Of a stretch of DNA of 64,000 nucleotides, positions 35,391 through 44,987 are shown piece by piece (the first letter of the stretch is position 1; every line of letters starts with the position of its first letter). The position numbers were made by a program, and so were the translations under genes. The DNA is taken from NCBI RefSeq assembly GCF_019801145.1, contig NZ_JAHVJQ010000002.1, positions 310,001 through 374,000 on the forward strand, written 5' to 3'. The notes under the pieces were generated by a model. The model saw only the letters and a list, made by a program, of their open reading frames with translations, did no database searches and was not told the DNA's origin. The DNA comes from Leisingera aquaemixtae. Lineage in GTDB: Bacteria; Pseudomonadota; Alphaproteobacteria; Rhodobacterales; Rhodobacteraceae.

Positions 35391-36100
35391 CTGCAGGCGG
35401 CCTTCTGCATTTCTGCCAGTTCAGTGGTACCCTTGGCTGCCAGATCCATCAGCTGGTTCATCTGATCACGGGAGAAGACGGAACCTTCTGCAGACATCTG
35501 CACTTCGATCAGCTTGCCGGATCCGGTCATGATAAAGTTGCCGTCGACGCCGGCTTCGGAATCCTCGGGGTAGTCCAAGTCCAGCACCGGCTGGCCGGCA
35601 TAGATGCCGCAGGACACGGCAGAAACCGGGTCGATCAGGGGGTCGATCTGAACGTCGCCGGCCTTCATCAGCTTGTTGACGGCCAGACGCAGGGCGACCC
35701 AGCCGCCGGTGATCGAGGCGCAGCGGGTTCCGCCGTCGGCCTGCAGCACGTCGCAATCGACGGTGATCTGGCGTTCGCCCAGGGCAACACGGTCGACGCC
35801 GGCCCGCAGCGCACGGCCGATCAAGCGCTGGATTTCCACGGTGCGGCCGCCTTGCTTGCCAGAGGCAGCCTCGCGGCGCATCCGGGTATTGGTGGCACGG
35901 GGCAGCATCCCGTATTCAGCGGTAACCCAGCCTAAGCCAGTGCCCTTGATAAAAGGCGGCACGCGGTCTTCGATGGTGGCGGTGCACAGGACATGGGTGT
36001 CGCCGACCTTGATCAGGCAGGAGCCCTCGGCGTGTTTGGTGAAGCCGGTCTCGATCGAGACAGGGCGCATTTCATTCAGTTCTCGTCCTGAGGGTCGCAT
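35387..36100 (-). CDS. rph: Ribonuclease PH
   Basis: A 237-residue phosphorolytic 3' exoribonuclease that trims tRNA 3' ends. It starts [40 protein letters not shown] and the phosphate-binding [14 protein letters not shown] follow. The frame is full length with no sign of the frameshift seen in the K-12 gene. It is the first gene of the leftward operon rph-rdgB-hemW-ybaN, divergent from hrcA across 143 bases. Confidence 0.95.
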   Translation of the reverse strand: MRPSGRELNEMRPVSIETGFTKHAEGSCLIKVGDTHVLCTATIEDRVPPFIKGTGLGWVTAEYGMLPRATNTRMRREAASGKQGGRTVEIQRLIGRALRAGVDRVALGERQITVDCDVLQADGGTRCASITGGWVALRLAVNKLMKAGDVQIDPLIDPVSAVSCGIYAGQPVLDLDYPEDSEAGVDGNFIMTGSGKLIEVQMSAEGSVFSRDQMNQLMDLAAKGTTELAEMQKAACR

Positions 36101-36161
36101 GGCACATCCTTTTGCTGTTGGCTTGGGGATATCCCCCGGACGCGGGGCTATGCAAGCCCGA

Positions 36162-36189
36162 TTGACCTTTTCCCGAAGTGCTCTTTAAT
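36162..36189 (+). promoter_or_regulatory. Candidate vegetative promoter of hrcA-grpE
   Basis: TTGACC (36162-36167), a 16-base spacer and TTTAAT (36184-36189), each matching five of six consensus bases. The predicted start would be about 48 bases before the hrcA ATG. I found no CIRCE element in this gap. Confidence 0.4.
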
Positions 36190-36243
36190 GACATTTTGGC
36201 GCTGGGTTCCTATGTTTAGACCGGAAGAAATGCTGGTAGGCTG

Positions 36244-37308
36244 ATGAGCGATCCGAACAACATTCTGAAGGACCTGAATGACCGCTCCCGGGAGGTGTTC
36301 CGGGCAGTGGTGGAGAGCTATCTGGAGAGCGGCGATCCGGTTGGCAGCCGCACCCTGACCCGGTCGCTGAGCGAAAAGGTCAGTGCCGCCACGGTGCGCA
36401 ACGTGATGCAGGATCTGGAATATTTGGGCCTGCTGGACAGCCCGCATGTCAGCGCGGGCAGAGTGCCCACACAGATGGGGCTCAGGATGTTTGTTGACGG
36501 ATTGCTTGAGGTTGGCGACCTCAACGCAAATGACCGCGAGAAGATCGATGCGACGCTTGGCCGGAATGCGGGAGATGTCGGGGGAATGCTGGACCGCGTT
36601 GGTGCGGCGCTGTCGGGCGTGACGCAGGGCGCCTCTCTGGTGCTGACACCCAAGCATGAGGCGGAGATCAGGCATATCGAGTTCGTCTCCCTGGCGCATG
36701 ACAGGGCGCTGGTGGTCCTGGTGTTTTCTGACGGGCATGTGGAGAACCGGCTGTTCACACCGCCGCCGGGGCAGACGCCCAGTTCGATGCGGGAGGCGGC
36801 GAATTTCCTGAATGCGCTGATCGAAGGAAAAACGCTGAGCGAGGTGCAACGGCAGATCCAAAAGGAGATCTCGGCCCGGCGTCAGGAAATTGACAGCCTC
36901 GCACACGCAATGATTGAAAGCGGTCTGGCGGTTTGGGAGGAAGAAGGCAGCGAACAGGCCAGGCTGATTGTGCGCGGGCGTGCGAATCTATTGGCCGAGA
37001 CCGGCGCGGCAGAGGAGTTGGAGCGGATCCGCACGCTGTTTGATGATCTGGAACGCAAGCGGGACATCGCCGAATTCCTGGAACTGACCGAGGATGGCGA
37101 AGGCGTGCGCATTTTTATCGGGTCGGAGAACAAACTTTTCTCACTTTCGGGTTCCTCTTTGGTGGTGTCTCCCTATATGAACGCGGATCGAAAGATCATC
37201 GGTGCGGTTGGGGTGATTGGCCCGACGCGCCTGAATTACGGACGGATTGTGCCGATCGTGGACTACACGGCACAGCTGGTCGGCAAACTGTTGTCCGACC
37301 GGAGTTAG
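36244..37308 (+). CDS. hrcA: Heat-inducible transcription repressor HrcA
   Basis: A 354-residue repressor that binds CIRCE elements in front of groESL and related chaperone operons. An N-terminal winged helix (VESYLESGDPVGSRTLTR, then VRNVMQDLEYLGLL) is followed by a GAF-like core; the C-terminus has the conserved GPTRLNYGRIVPIVDYTA. It is followed after nine bases by grpE, the usual partner gene. The local promoter looks vegetative rather than CIRCE-controlled, so HrcA does not seem to control itself here through CIRCE. Confidence 0.95.
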   Translation: MSDPNNILKDLNDRSREVFRAVVESYLESGDPVGSRTLTRSLSEKVSAATVRNVMQDLEYLGLLDSPHVSAGRVPTQMGLRMFVDGLLEVGDLNANDREKIDATLGRNAGDVGGMLDRVGAALSGVTQGASLVLTPKHEAEIRHIEFVSLAHDRALVVLVFSDGHVENRLFTPPPGQTPSSMREAANFLNALIEGKTLSEVQRQIQKEISARRQEIDSLAHAMIESGLAVWEEEGSEQARLIVRGRANLLAETGAAEELERIRTLFDDLERKRDIAEFLELTEDGEGVRIFIGSENKLFSLSGSSLVVSPYMNADRKIIGAVGVIGPTRLNYGRIVPIVDYTAQLVGKLLSDRS

Positions 37309-37317
37309 AGGTGAAAC

Positions 37318-37881
37318 ATGGCAGAGCTCAAGGACGAAGACTTTCTGGACGACATCGCCGCCGCCGAAGCTGAAGAGCTGGCAGCGCAGACCGAGGAATT
37401 TGATGATGCCTCGCTGGAAATCGATGCGCTCCGGGCGGAACGGGATGAGCTGAAGGACCGCTTCATGCGGGCGCTGGCGGATGCGGAAAACGCTCGCAAG
37501 CGCGGTGACAAGGCACGCCGCGAGGCGGAACAGTATGGCGGTTCGAAACTGGCCCGCGACATGCTGCCGGTCTATGACAACATGAAACGCGCGATCGAAG
37601 CGGCAACCGACGAGCAGCGCGAAGTATCCGCCGCCCTGATCGAGGGCGTGGAACTGACCATGCGCTCGCTGCTGGGGGTGTTCGAGAAGCACGGCATCCG
37701 GATTGTGTCGCCGGAAGTGGGCGACAAGTTCGATCCGCAAGTGCATGAAGCGATGTTCGAGGCGCCGGTGCCGGGCACCAAGGCGGGCGACATCATCCAG
37801 GTGTCTGCGGAAGGCTTTATGCTGCATGACCGGCTGTTGCGGGCCGCGCAAGTTGGCGTGTCCTCGACGCCGGCCAGCTGA
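37318..37881 (+). CDS. grpE: Nucleotide exchange factor GrpE
   Basis: A 187-residue DnaK co-chaperone that releases ADP. An acidic N-terminal tail (about 1-30) leads into a long coiled coil (about 35-85, ERDELKDRFMRALADAENAR) and then the beta domain with the signature VSPEVGDKFDPQVHEAMFEA and KAGDIIQVSAEGFMLHDRLL. It is the second gene of hrcA-grp[11 protein letters not shown] precedes the ATG. A bidirectional terminator separates it from the convergent mutS. dnaK and dnaJ are not in the window. Confidence 0.96.
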   Translation: MAELKDEDFLDDIAAAEAEELAAQTEEFDDASLEIDALRAERDELKDRFMRALADAENARKRGDKARREAEQYGGSKLARDMLPVYDNMKRAIEAATDEQREVSAALIEGVELTMRSLLGVFEKHGIRIVSPEVGDKFDPQVHEAMFEAPVPGTKAGDIIQVSAEGFMLHDRLLRAAQVGVSSTPAS

Positions 37882-37939
37882 CGCGGACAGGCCCTGACGG
37901 GCCAGTGCCTCCGGCGGGAGTAACTTCTGAAAGATGAAA

Positions 37940-37968
37940 AGGCAGGTCCGGTTCGGGCCTGCCTTTTT
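37940..37968. terminator. Bidirectional terminator between grpE and mutS
   Basis: An 11-bp stem with one G-T pair (37940-37950 with 37954-37964), a 3-base loop, five T residues on the plus side and four on the minus side. It serves both convergent genes. Confidence 0.9.
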
Positions 37969-37969
37969 C

Positions 37970-40600
37970 TTAACCTGCCGCTTCTTTGAGCTTGTAGAGC
38001 ATCTCCAGCGCTTCCCGCGGGGAGAGGTCGTCGGGATGGATGCCGGCGAGGAGCTCTTCGGCCGGAGAGGGGCCCGCCGGCGCCTTGGGCTGCTGCGGCG
38101 GTGCTGCTGCGAAGAGAGGCAGGTCGTCTATCTGGACCTTGGACCCGCCTTCACGGCTGCCTTGTTCCAGCATGTCGAGCACGTCGCGCGCACGTGCAAC
38201 GACGGAGGCAGGCAGGCCGGCGAGTTGGGCCACCTGGACACCGTAGGACCGGTCGGCAGCGCCTTTGCGCACTTCGTGCAGGAAGATGACCTCGCCCTCC
38301 CATTCCTTGACCGCAACGGTGGCGTTGTCGACGCCGTCCAGCTTGGCGGCAAGCTGAGTCAGCTCGTGGTAATGGGTGGCAAACAGCGCGCGGGAGCGGT
38401 TCACCTCATGCAGGTGCTCCAGTGTCGCCCAGGCAATGGACAGGCCGTCATAGGTGGCGGTGCCGCGGCCAATTTCGTCGAGGATCACCAGCGCCCGGTC
38501 ATCCGCCTGGTTCAGGATCGCGGCGGTCTCGACCATTTCCACCATAAAGGTCGAGCGGCCGCGGGCCAGGTCGTCGGAGGCACCGACGCGGCTGAACAGC
38601 TGGCTGACCAGGCCGATATGTGCGGCCTCAGCCGGGACATAGCTGCCCATCTGGGCGAGCAGGGCAATCAATGCGTTCTGACGCAGGAAGGTCGATTTAC
38701 CGGCCATGTTGGGACCGGTCAGCAGCCAGACAGCGGCACCGTCCTGCGCAGACAGATCGCAGTCGTTGGCGACGAAGGTCTCTCCTCCTTGCTGGCGCAG
38801 GGCCTGTTCCACAACCGGGTGGCGGCCGCCTTCCACGAGAAACGCGCGGCTGTTGTCGACCTTGGGGCGGGTCCAGTTCTCGCCGCGGGCCAAGTCGGCC
38901 AACCCGGTCAGCAGGTCCAGTTCTGCCAGTCCCCGCGCAGCAGTGTTGAGACGCGCGGCATTGTCCAGAATGGCGCCGGAAAGCCTTGCATAGAGCCGCT
39001 TTTCGATCTCCAGCGCCAGGTTGCCTGCATTCAGGATGCGGGTTTCGATCTCGCTCAGTTCCACCGTGGTGAACCGGACCTGGTTGGCTGTGGTCTGTCG
39101 GTGGATGTAGGTCTCGTTCAGCGGCGGCGACATCATCTTGTCCGCGTGTGTCGCTGTCGTTTCGATGAAATAGCCCAGCACGTTGTTGTGCTTGATCTTC
39201 AGCGAGCCGACGCCGGTGTGTTCTGCGTATTTCTTTTGCATCGAGGCGATGACCGATCGGCCTTCGTCGCGCAGGGTGCGGGCCTCGTCCAGTTCCGGAT
39301 CATAGCCTGCTGCAATGAAGCCGCCATCGCGCGCCAGCAGCGGTGGTTCTGCCACAAGCGCGGCGTCCAGCAAGGACAGCAGACCGTCGAAGCCCTGAAG
39401 ATCGGACAAGGCACCTGACATCAGGTCCGGCAGATCCATACCGGAGCAGAGGCCGGCGATCACCTCTGCCTGGGACAAGCCGTTGCGTATGGCGGCCAGA
39501 TCCCGGGGGCCGCCGCGTTCCAGCGCGAGACGCGAGAGCGCGCGGTCGAGGTCCGGTGTCTTGCGCAGCGCGGTGCGAAGGTCTTCGGCGGTACGCGTAT
39601 TTTCGACGGCAAAATCCAGGGCGGCCAGCCGCTGATGGACAGTGCCCAGATTGCGCGAAGGGCTGGACAGCCGCTGTTCCAGCAGACGGGCGCCGCCCGG
39701 GGTGACGGTCCGGTCCACGACGGACAGCAGAGAGCCGGCACGGCCGCCGGACAGGGACCGCGTCAGTTCCAGATTGCGGCGGGTGGCGGCGTCGATCTGC
39801 ACCACCCGGTCCTGAGCCTCCTGCTGCGGCGGCTGCAGCAAAGGCAGTTTGCCCTTCTGGGTGATTTCCAAGTAGTCGATCAGCGCGCCCATCGCCGAGA
39901 CTTCGGCGCGGGTGAAGGTTCCAAAGCCGTCCAGCGCGCTGACGTTGAACAGGGTGCAGATGCGTTTTTCGGCGGCGGTGCTGTCAAAGCTCGCCTTGCC
40001 CAGGGGGGTCAGCGGGATCTTGTATTCATCGGCCAGCGGGCGGGCGGCATCATAGGCCGGGCCGTCGGCAACGATCAGTTCCGAAGGTGCAAGGCGGGCC
40101 AGTTCCGGAGATAGGCGCACCCGCGCAACCGGCATCACGTGAAATGCGCCGGTGGAGATATCGGCCCAGGCCAGTGCAGCGTCGTCGCGCAGTTCGGAAT
40201 AGGAGACCAGGAAATTGTGGCGGCGGGCCTCCAGCAGGGAATCTTCGGTCAGGGTGCCGGGGGTCACCAGACGCACCACATCGCGTTTCACAACCGATTT
40301 GGACCCGCGTTTCTTGGCCTCGGCCGGGCTTTCCAGTTGTTCGCCAACGGCCACGCGGAACCCCTTGCGGATCAGGGTCAGCAAATACCCTTCGGCGGCA
40401 TGGACCGGCACGCCGCACATCGGGATGTCCTCCCCGTTGTGCTTGCCGCGTTTTGTCAGTGCGATGTCCAGCGCCTCGGCAGCATTGACCGCGTCCTCAA
40501 AGAACATCTCGTAGAAATCGCCCATCCGGTAGAAAAGCAGAGCATCCGCATGTGCTTCTTTGATTTCGAGATACTGCGCCATCATGGGCGTTACGGTCAT
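37970..40600 (-). CDS. mutS: DNA mismatch repair protein MutS
   Basis: An 876-residue mismatch-recognition ATPase. The mismatch-binding F-x-E lies in GDFYEMFFEDA (F29, E31); the ATPase has GPNMAGKSTFLRQNALI, a Walker B/ABC region ALVILDEIGRGTATYDGLSI, and ATHYHELTQL. The C-terminus has a short tetramerisation-type tail after a proline-rich segment (PPQQPKAPAGPSP). I use the ATG at 40600, which has GGGGGA upstream; a frame open to 40633 adds 11 residues. mutL is not in the window. A flagellin gene lies 102 bases upstream on the same strand. Confidence 0.96.
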   Translation of the reverse strand: MTVTPMMAQYLEIKEAHADALLFYRMGDFYEMFFEDAVNAAEALDIALTKRGKHNGEDIPMCGVPVHAAEGYLLTLIRKGFRVAVGEQLESPAEAKKRGSKSVVKRDVVRLVTPGTLTEDSLLEARRHNFLVSYSELRDDAALAWADISTGAFHVMPVARVRLSPELARLAPSELIVADGPAYDAARPLADEYKIPLTPLGKASFDSTAAEKRICTLFNVSALDGFGTFTRAEVSAMGALIDYLEITQKGKLPLLQPPQQEAQDRVVQIDAATRRNLELTRSLSGGRAGSLLSVVDRTVTPGGARLLEQRLSSPSRNLGTVHQRLAALDFAVENTRTAEDLRTALRKTPDLDRALSRLALERGGPRDLAAIRNGLSQAEVIAGLCSGMDLPDLMSGALSDLQGFDGLLSLLDAALVAEPPLLARDGGFIAAGYDPELDEARTLRDEGRSVIASMQKKYAEHTGVGSLKIKHNNVLGYFIETTATHADKMMSPPLNETYIHRQTTANQVRFTTVELSEIETRILNAGNLALEIEKRLYARLSGAILDNAARLNTAARGLAELDLLTGLADLARGENWTRPKVDNSRAFLVEGGRHPVVEQALRQQGGETFVANDCDLSAQDGAAVWLLTGPNMAGKSTFLRQNALIALLAQMGSYVPAEAAHIGLVSQLFSRVGASDDLARGRSTFMVEMVETAAILNQADDRALVILDEIGRGTATYDGLSIAWATLEHLHEVNRSRALFATHYHELTQLAAKLDGVDNATVAVKEWEGEVIFLHEVRKGAADRSYGVQVAQLAGLPASVVARARDVLDMLEQGSREGGSKVQIDDLPLFAAAPPQQPKAPAGPSPAEELLAGIHPDDLSPREALEMLYKLKEAAG

Positions 40601-40702
40601 TGGAAGTCCCCCGGGGTCGTCTTTGCAAGACATCTACAATGGGGGGTGGCCGAGGAAAACCCGGATATGGCTACCGCCAGCAGCCCCGGCGGCAGCCTGC
40701 TG

Positions 40703-41536
40703 TCAGTAGAGATTGCGCAGCGTGTCAGGCATCGTGTTGACGATAGAAAGCGACAGGGTGCTCAGTTGCTGCTGAGACTGCAAGGCCAGCAGCTTGGCCG
40801 CGGCCTCTTCAATGCTGGTGTCGATCATCGAACTGACGCCTTGGGTGATGGAGTCCGACAGTTTGCCGACGAATTGCCCTTGGGCAGCAAGCTGATTGGC
40901 GCCGACCCCTAACGCAGCCGAACTGTCGATCGCGTAGGACAGGAAGCCTTCGATCTCACCCAATGCGGCTAGAGCGCTGGCGCCGTCGGTGACCGCGGTG
41001 CGGCTGCCGAGGTCAAACTGCGGGCTGCCTTCAAAGTCTACCCCGTCAACGCTGAGCGTTGAAAGGCTGCCGACTCCTGACAGCCCGGACGGGACAGTGA
41101 GGGAAGTGCCGCCAGCGCCGTCGACGTCGGTTCTCAGGAGGTTCACCCCGTTGAAGCCGGAGGCGGAAATGATCGAATTGATCTTTTCGGTCTTCTTCGC
41201 CATGGCATCTTCGAATTTGCTGAAGTCGCCCATTCCGCTGGCAGCCATCACCGCCAGCGACCGCATTTCTGCCAGTGTTTCGGTAATTTGCTCAGCCCCG
41301 GCCGAGGCAACCGCCACGGTGGCCTCGCCCAGCGACAAAGTGTCCGAAACTGACCACAGCCCGGAAAGGTCCGAATTCATCATCTCGGAGATCGCCCAAA
41401 GGGCTGCATTATCCTGTGCTGTGTTCACGTTTTGGCCGGTGGATATGCTGTCTTGCACGGTATTCAGCTGGCTATTGACACCACCCAAAGTCTGCAAGGC
41501 GACCATCGCACCGGAATTGCTGTGAAAGCTTATCAT
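40703..41536 (-). CDS. Flagellin
   Basis: A 277-residue filament protein. The N-terminal D0/D1 part (ISFHSNSGAMVALQTLGGVN, QDSISTGQNVNTAQDNAALW) and the C-terminal part (DTSIEEAAAKLLALQSQQQL, LSIVNTMPDTLRNLY) are the conserved coiled-coil ends; the variable centre (about 125-200) is short. The start MISFHSN at 41536 is used instead of a longer frame to 41581. No other flagellar gene is in the window, so this is a detached flagellin, perhaps one of several in the genome. A CtrA-like element lies 117 bases upstream, fitting the known CtrA control of motility in this family. Confidence 0.88.
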   Translation of the reverse strand: MISFHSNSGAMVALQTLGGVNSQLNTVQDSISTGQNVNTAQDNAALWAISEMMNSDLSGLWSVSDTLSLGEATVAVASAGAEQITETLAEMRSLAVMAASGMGDFSKFEDAMAKKTEKINSIISASGFNGVNLLRTDVDGAGGTSLTVPSGLSGVGSLSTLSVDGVDFEGSPQFDLGSRTAVTDGASALAALGEIEGFLSYAIDSSAALGVGANQLAAQGQFVGKLSDSITQGVSSMIDTSIEEAAAKLLALQSQQQLSTLSLSIVNTMPDTLRNLY

Positions 41537-41652
41537 TCCTCGCTTTTCCTTTGATCCAAAGCCCGCACTGCGGGCGGACAAACGCCGTTCTGAGCGTTGC
41601 CTGCAGGCCGATGAATTCCAGGCCTCAGCGCCACCTGGAACACAGGTGCGCG

Positions 41653-41666
41653 TTAATACCTATTAA
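41653..41666. promoter_or_regulatory. CtrA-like element with six-base spacer, upstream of flagellin
   Basis: TTAA (41653-41656), six bases, TTAA (41663-41666). The usual CtrA box has seven bases between halves, so this is an imperfect match. It lies in the 299-base flagellin/maeB gap, which holds nothing else I can name apart from AT-rich stretches and the maeB leader. Confidence 0.28.
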
Positions 41667-41835
41667 TAAATTACAGCATCTGGAGGTCTGCTTTAAGGCG
41701 AAAACCTGACGGTATTTATCGTCTTTTGGCCGCTTTTTTCTAAAATCTGGCGATACAGATTCTTGAAACCGCGGATTGAGGGGCGCCGTGTGCTGGGCTA
41801 AGACGGTCGGCGACGAGGAGAGGACATGAGAATAG

Positions 41836-44091
41836 ATGCCTAAGAACAAGATCACCGACGAAGAAGCCCTGGCGTTTCACCTGGAGCCGTCTCCGGGCAA
41901 ATGGGAGATCAACGCGACCGTCCCGATGACCACCCAGCGGGACTTGTCATTGGCCTATTCTCCGGGGGTTGCGGTGCCTTGCGAGGCAATCGCGGAGAAC
42001 CCCGAAACCGTTTACGATTACACCAACAAGGGCAACCTTGTCGCGGTGATCTCCAACGGTACCGCCGTGCTGGGCCTGGGAAACCTGGGGGCACTGGGCT
42101 CCAAGCCGGTCATGGAAGGTAAATCCGTCCTGTTCAAACGGTTCGCCGATGTGAACTCGATCGATATCGAGCTGGACACGGAAGACCCGGACGAATTCAT
42201 CAAGGCGGTCAAGCTGATGGGGCCGACCTTTGGCGGCATCAACCTAGAAGACATCAAGGCGCCCGAATGTTTCATCATTGAGCAGAAGCTCAAGGAAGAG
42301 ATGGACATTCCGGTGTTCCACGACGACCAGCACGGCACTGCTGTTATTTGTGCCGCGGGTCTGATCAACGCGCTGCATCTGTCGGGCAAGAAGATCGAGG
42401 ATGTGAAGATCGTTCTGAACGGCGCCGGCGCGGCAGGCATTGCCTGTATCGAACTGCTGAAGGCGATGGGTGCGCGTCACGAAAACTGTATCGTCTGCGA
42501 CACCAAGGGCGTGATCTTCCAAGGCCGCACCGAGGGCATGAACCAGTGGAAATCGGCGCATGCCGTCAGCACCGATCTTCGTACCTTGGAAGAGGCGATG
42601 CGCGGTGCCGATGTGTTCCTCGGCGTTTCGGTCAAAGGTGCAGTGACCCAGGAAATGGTCGCCTCCATGGCCGACAATCCGGTGATCTTTGCGATGGCGA
42701 ACCCGGATCCGGAAATCACTCCGGAAGAGGCGCATGAAGTTCGGGTGGACGCCATCGTTGCCACCGGCCGGTCGGATTATCCGAACCAGGTGAACAACGT
42801 TCTGGGCTTCCCCTACCTGTTCCGCGGTGCGCTGGACATTCACGCCCGCGCCATCAACGACGAGATGAAGATTGCCTGCGCCCATGCGCTGGCGGCGCTG
42901 GCGCGCGAGGATGTGCCGGACGAGGTAGCGCTGGCCTATGGCAAGTCGCTGACCTTTGGCCGCGACTACATCATCCCGACACCATTTGATCCGCGGCTGA
43001 TCCACCGGATTCCGCCCGCCGTGGCCAGGGCGGGGATGGATACCGGTGCGGCGCGCCGCCCGATCGTGGATATGGACGCCTATGAGGTTGGCCTGAAATC
43101 ACGAATGGACCCGACCGCTTCGATCCTGCGCGGCCTGAATGCCCGGGCACGCTCTGCCCAGTCCCGGATGATCTTTGCCGAAGGCGACGATCCGCGGGCC
43201 TTGCGTGCCGCAGTGATGTACCAGCGTTCCGGTTTCGGCAAATCGCTGGTCGTGGGCCGGCCGGATGACGTGCGCGGTAAGCTGGAAAAGGCCGGCCTGG
43301 GTGACGCCGTGCGTGAACTGGAAGTGGTGAACGCCGCCAACACGCCGCATTTCGAGATGTACAAGGATTTCCTGTATAACCGCCTGCAGCGCAAAGGGTT
43401 TGACCGCAAGGATATTCACCGCTTGGTGGGCCGTGACCGGCATGTGTTCTCCAGCCTGATGCTGGCGCATGGGCACGGAGACGGGCTGGTGACTGGCGCA
43501 ACCCGTAAATCGGCGCATGTGCTGGACCGGATCAACCATGTGTTCGACGCCGATGCTGATCACGGCGTGGCCGGCGTGACCGCGCTGTTGCACAAGGGCC
43601 GGATCGTGCTGATTGGCGACACACTGGTGCACGAATGGCCGGATGAAAACCACCTGGCCAACATCGCGGAGCGTGCTGCCGTGGTGGCGCGCCACATGGG
43701 CCTTGAGCCGCGGGTTGCCTTTGTCAGCTTCTCCACCTTCGGCTATCCGGTGTCGGAGCGGGCTGAAAAAATGCATGTCGCACCGACCGTCCTGGACCAG
43801 CGCGGTGTCAATTTCGAGTACGAAGGCGAGATGACCGTCGATGTGGCTCTGAACGAGCGCGCGCAGCGGTATTATCCGTTCCAGCGCCTGACCGGCCCGG
43901 CCAACATCCTGATCGTGCCTGCCCGCCACTCAGCCTCGATCTCTGTCAAGCTGATGCAGGAGATGGGCGGTGCCACCGTGATCGGTCCGATCCTGTCCGG
44001 TATCGACAAGCCGATCCAGATTTGCTCGACCACCTCCACCACCAATGACATTCTGAACATGGCGGTGCTGGCAGCCTGCAATATCGGGTGA
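41836..44091 (+). CDS. maeB: NADP-dependent malic enzyme, MaeB type
   Basis: A 751-residue two-domain protein. Residues about 1-410 form the malic enzyme part, decarboxylating malate to pyruvate with NADP+: SLAYSPGVAVPCEAI, the metal-site stretch VFHDDQHGTAVICAAGLINAL and the cofactor motif NGAGAAGIACIELL. Residues about 430-751 form a phosphotransacetylase-like domain (MIFAEGDDPRALRAA, then TGATRKSAHVL), which in MaeB proteins is regulatory and binds acetyl-CoA. The length is as expected for the fusion. A ribokinase gene follows after six bases. It is divergent from the flagellin. Confidence 0.95.
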   Translation: MPKNKITDEEALAFHLEPSPGKWEINATVPMTTQRDLSLAYSPGVAVPCEAIAENPETVYDYTNKGNLVAVISNGTAVLGLGNLGALGSKPVMEGKSVLFKRFADVNSIDIELDTEDPDEFIKAVKLMGPTFGGINLEDIKAPECFIIEQKLKEEMDIPVFHDDQHGTAVICAAGLINALHLSGKKIEDVKIVLNGAGAAGIACIELLKAMGARHENCIVCDTKGVIFQGRTEGMNQWKSAHAVSTDLRTLEEAMRGADVFLGVSVKGAVTQEMVASMADNPVIFAMANPDPEITPEEAHEVRVDAIVATGRSDYPNQVNNVLGFPYLFRGALDIHARAINDEMKIACAHALAALAREDVPDEVALAYGKSLTFGRDYIIPTPFDPRLIHRIPPAVARAGMDTGAARRPIVDMDAYEVGLKSRMDPTASILRGLNARARSAQSRMIFAEGDDPRALRAAVMYQRSGFGKSLVVGRPDDVRGKLEKAGLGDAVRELEVVNAANTPHFEMYKDFLYNRLQRKGFDRKDIHRLVGRDRHVFSSLMLAHGHGDGLVTGATRKSAHVLDRINHVFDADADHGVAGVTALLHKGRIVLIGDTLVHEWPDENHLANIAERAAVVARHMGLEPRVAFVSFSTFGYPVSERAEKMHVAPTVLDQRGVNFEYEGEMTVDVALNERAQRYYPFQRLTGPANILIVPARHSASISVKLMQEMGGATVIGPILSGIDKPIQICSTTSTTNDILNMAVLAACNIG

Positions 44092-44097
44092 TCTGAT

Positions 44098-44970
44098 ATG
44101 GCGATCTGGAACCTCGGCTCTATCAATGCGGATATGGTCTATACCATGCCGCATCTGCCGGCGGCGGGGGAAACCCTTGCTGCCCTCAGCCTTGACCGCT
44201 TTCTTGGCGGCAAGGGCGCCAACATGTCCGTCGCCGCCACCCGCGCAGGCAGCGACGTGCACCATGTCGGTGCTGTGGGGCCTGACGGCAAATGGGCGTT
44301 GGAGCGTCTTAAGGAGTATGGGGTTGGCATCAGCCACATCGTCCAGGCGGACACTCCAACCGGGCATGCCATCATCGCGGTGGAACCTGAGGGAGAAAAC
44401 CAGATCATTCTGTTTCCTGGGGCTAACAGGACGCTGAGCCGGGAACAGGTGGAACAGGCTCTGTCCCGGGCGGGCGCCGGCGATATTCTGGTCATGCAGA
44501 ATGAAACCAGCATGCAGGCAGAGGCGGCGCAGCTAGGGCGGAAGATGGGGCTGCGCGTCTGCTACGCAGCCGCACCGTTTGACGCAGATGCGGTACAGGC
44601 GGTTCTTCCGTGCCTGGATTTCCTGATCCTGAATGAGGTCGAGGCCCAGCAGCTTCAGCAGGCCACAGGAAAAGAGCCGGGCGGGTTGGGCGTCAAGGAT
44701 GTGATCATCACCCTGGGTGCCAAGGGCGCGCGGCATATCGACGGGGAAACGGGCGCGGTTAGTGATGTGCCCGCCTTGCCGGTCACGCCGGTCGATACAA
44801 CCGGTGCAGGAGATACCTTCACTGGTTACGTCCTGTCTGGCTTGGATCTCGGCCTTACGGTTGCCGAAGCAATGGCGCAGGCCAGCCGGGCAGGGGCGCT
44901 TATGGTCACGCGACGGGGCACGGCTGATGTCATTCCTACCTTGAAGGAAGTGCAAGCCGCCCGGTTCTAA
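44098..44970 (+). CDS. rbsK: PfkB-family sugar kinase, probable ribokinase
   Basis: A 290-residue cytoplasmic PfkB kinase. The N-terminal substrate region GSINADMVYTMPHLPAAGET and GGKGAN (37-42) match ribokinase; the catalytic loop DTTGAGDTFTGY (about 234-245) carries the base aspartate. The closest family by motif is ribokinase (ribose to ribose-5-phosphate), but other sugar or nucleoside substrates are possible. It follows maeB by six bases, so the two may be co-transcribed although the pathways differ. No ribose transporter gene is nearby. Confidence 0.8.
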   Translation: MAIWNLGSINADMVYTMPHLPAAGETLAALSLDRFLGGKGANMSVAATRAGSDVHHVGAVGPDGKWALERLKEYGVGISHIVQADTPTGHAIIAVEPEGENQIILFPGANRTLSREQVEQALSRAGAGDILVMQNETSMQAEAAQLGRKMGLRVCYAAAPFDADAVQAVLPCLDFLILNEVEAQQLQQATGKEPGGLGVKDVIITLGAKGARHIDGETGAVSDVPALPVTPVDTTGAGDTFTGYVLSGLDLGLTVAEAMAQASRAGALMVTRRGTADVIPTLKEVQAARF

Positions 44971-44981
44971 AACCGGACGGC
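44956..44981. terminator. Hairpin at the rbsK/msrA junction
   Basis: An 11-bp stem with one mismatch (44956-44966 with 44971-44981) around a 4-base loop that overlaps the rbsK stop codon. It lacks a T-run, but sits between convergent genes where a terminator is expected. Confidence 0.4.
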
Positions 44982-44987
44982 CTAGGC

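Noticed and set aside
36101-36243. CIRCE element before hrcA
   Set aside because: I looked for TTAGCACTC-N9-GAGTGCTAA in the rph/hrcA gap. Only GAAGTGCTC at about 36175-36183 resembles a half, with no matching partner.
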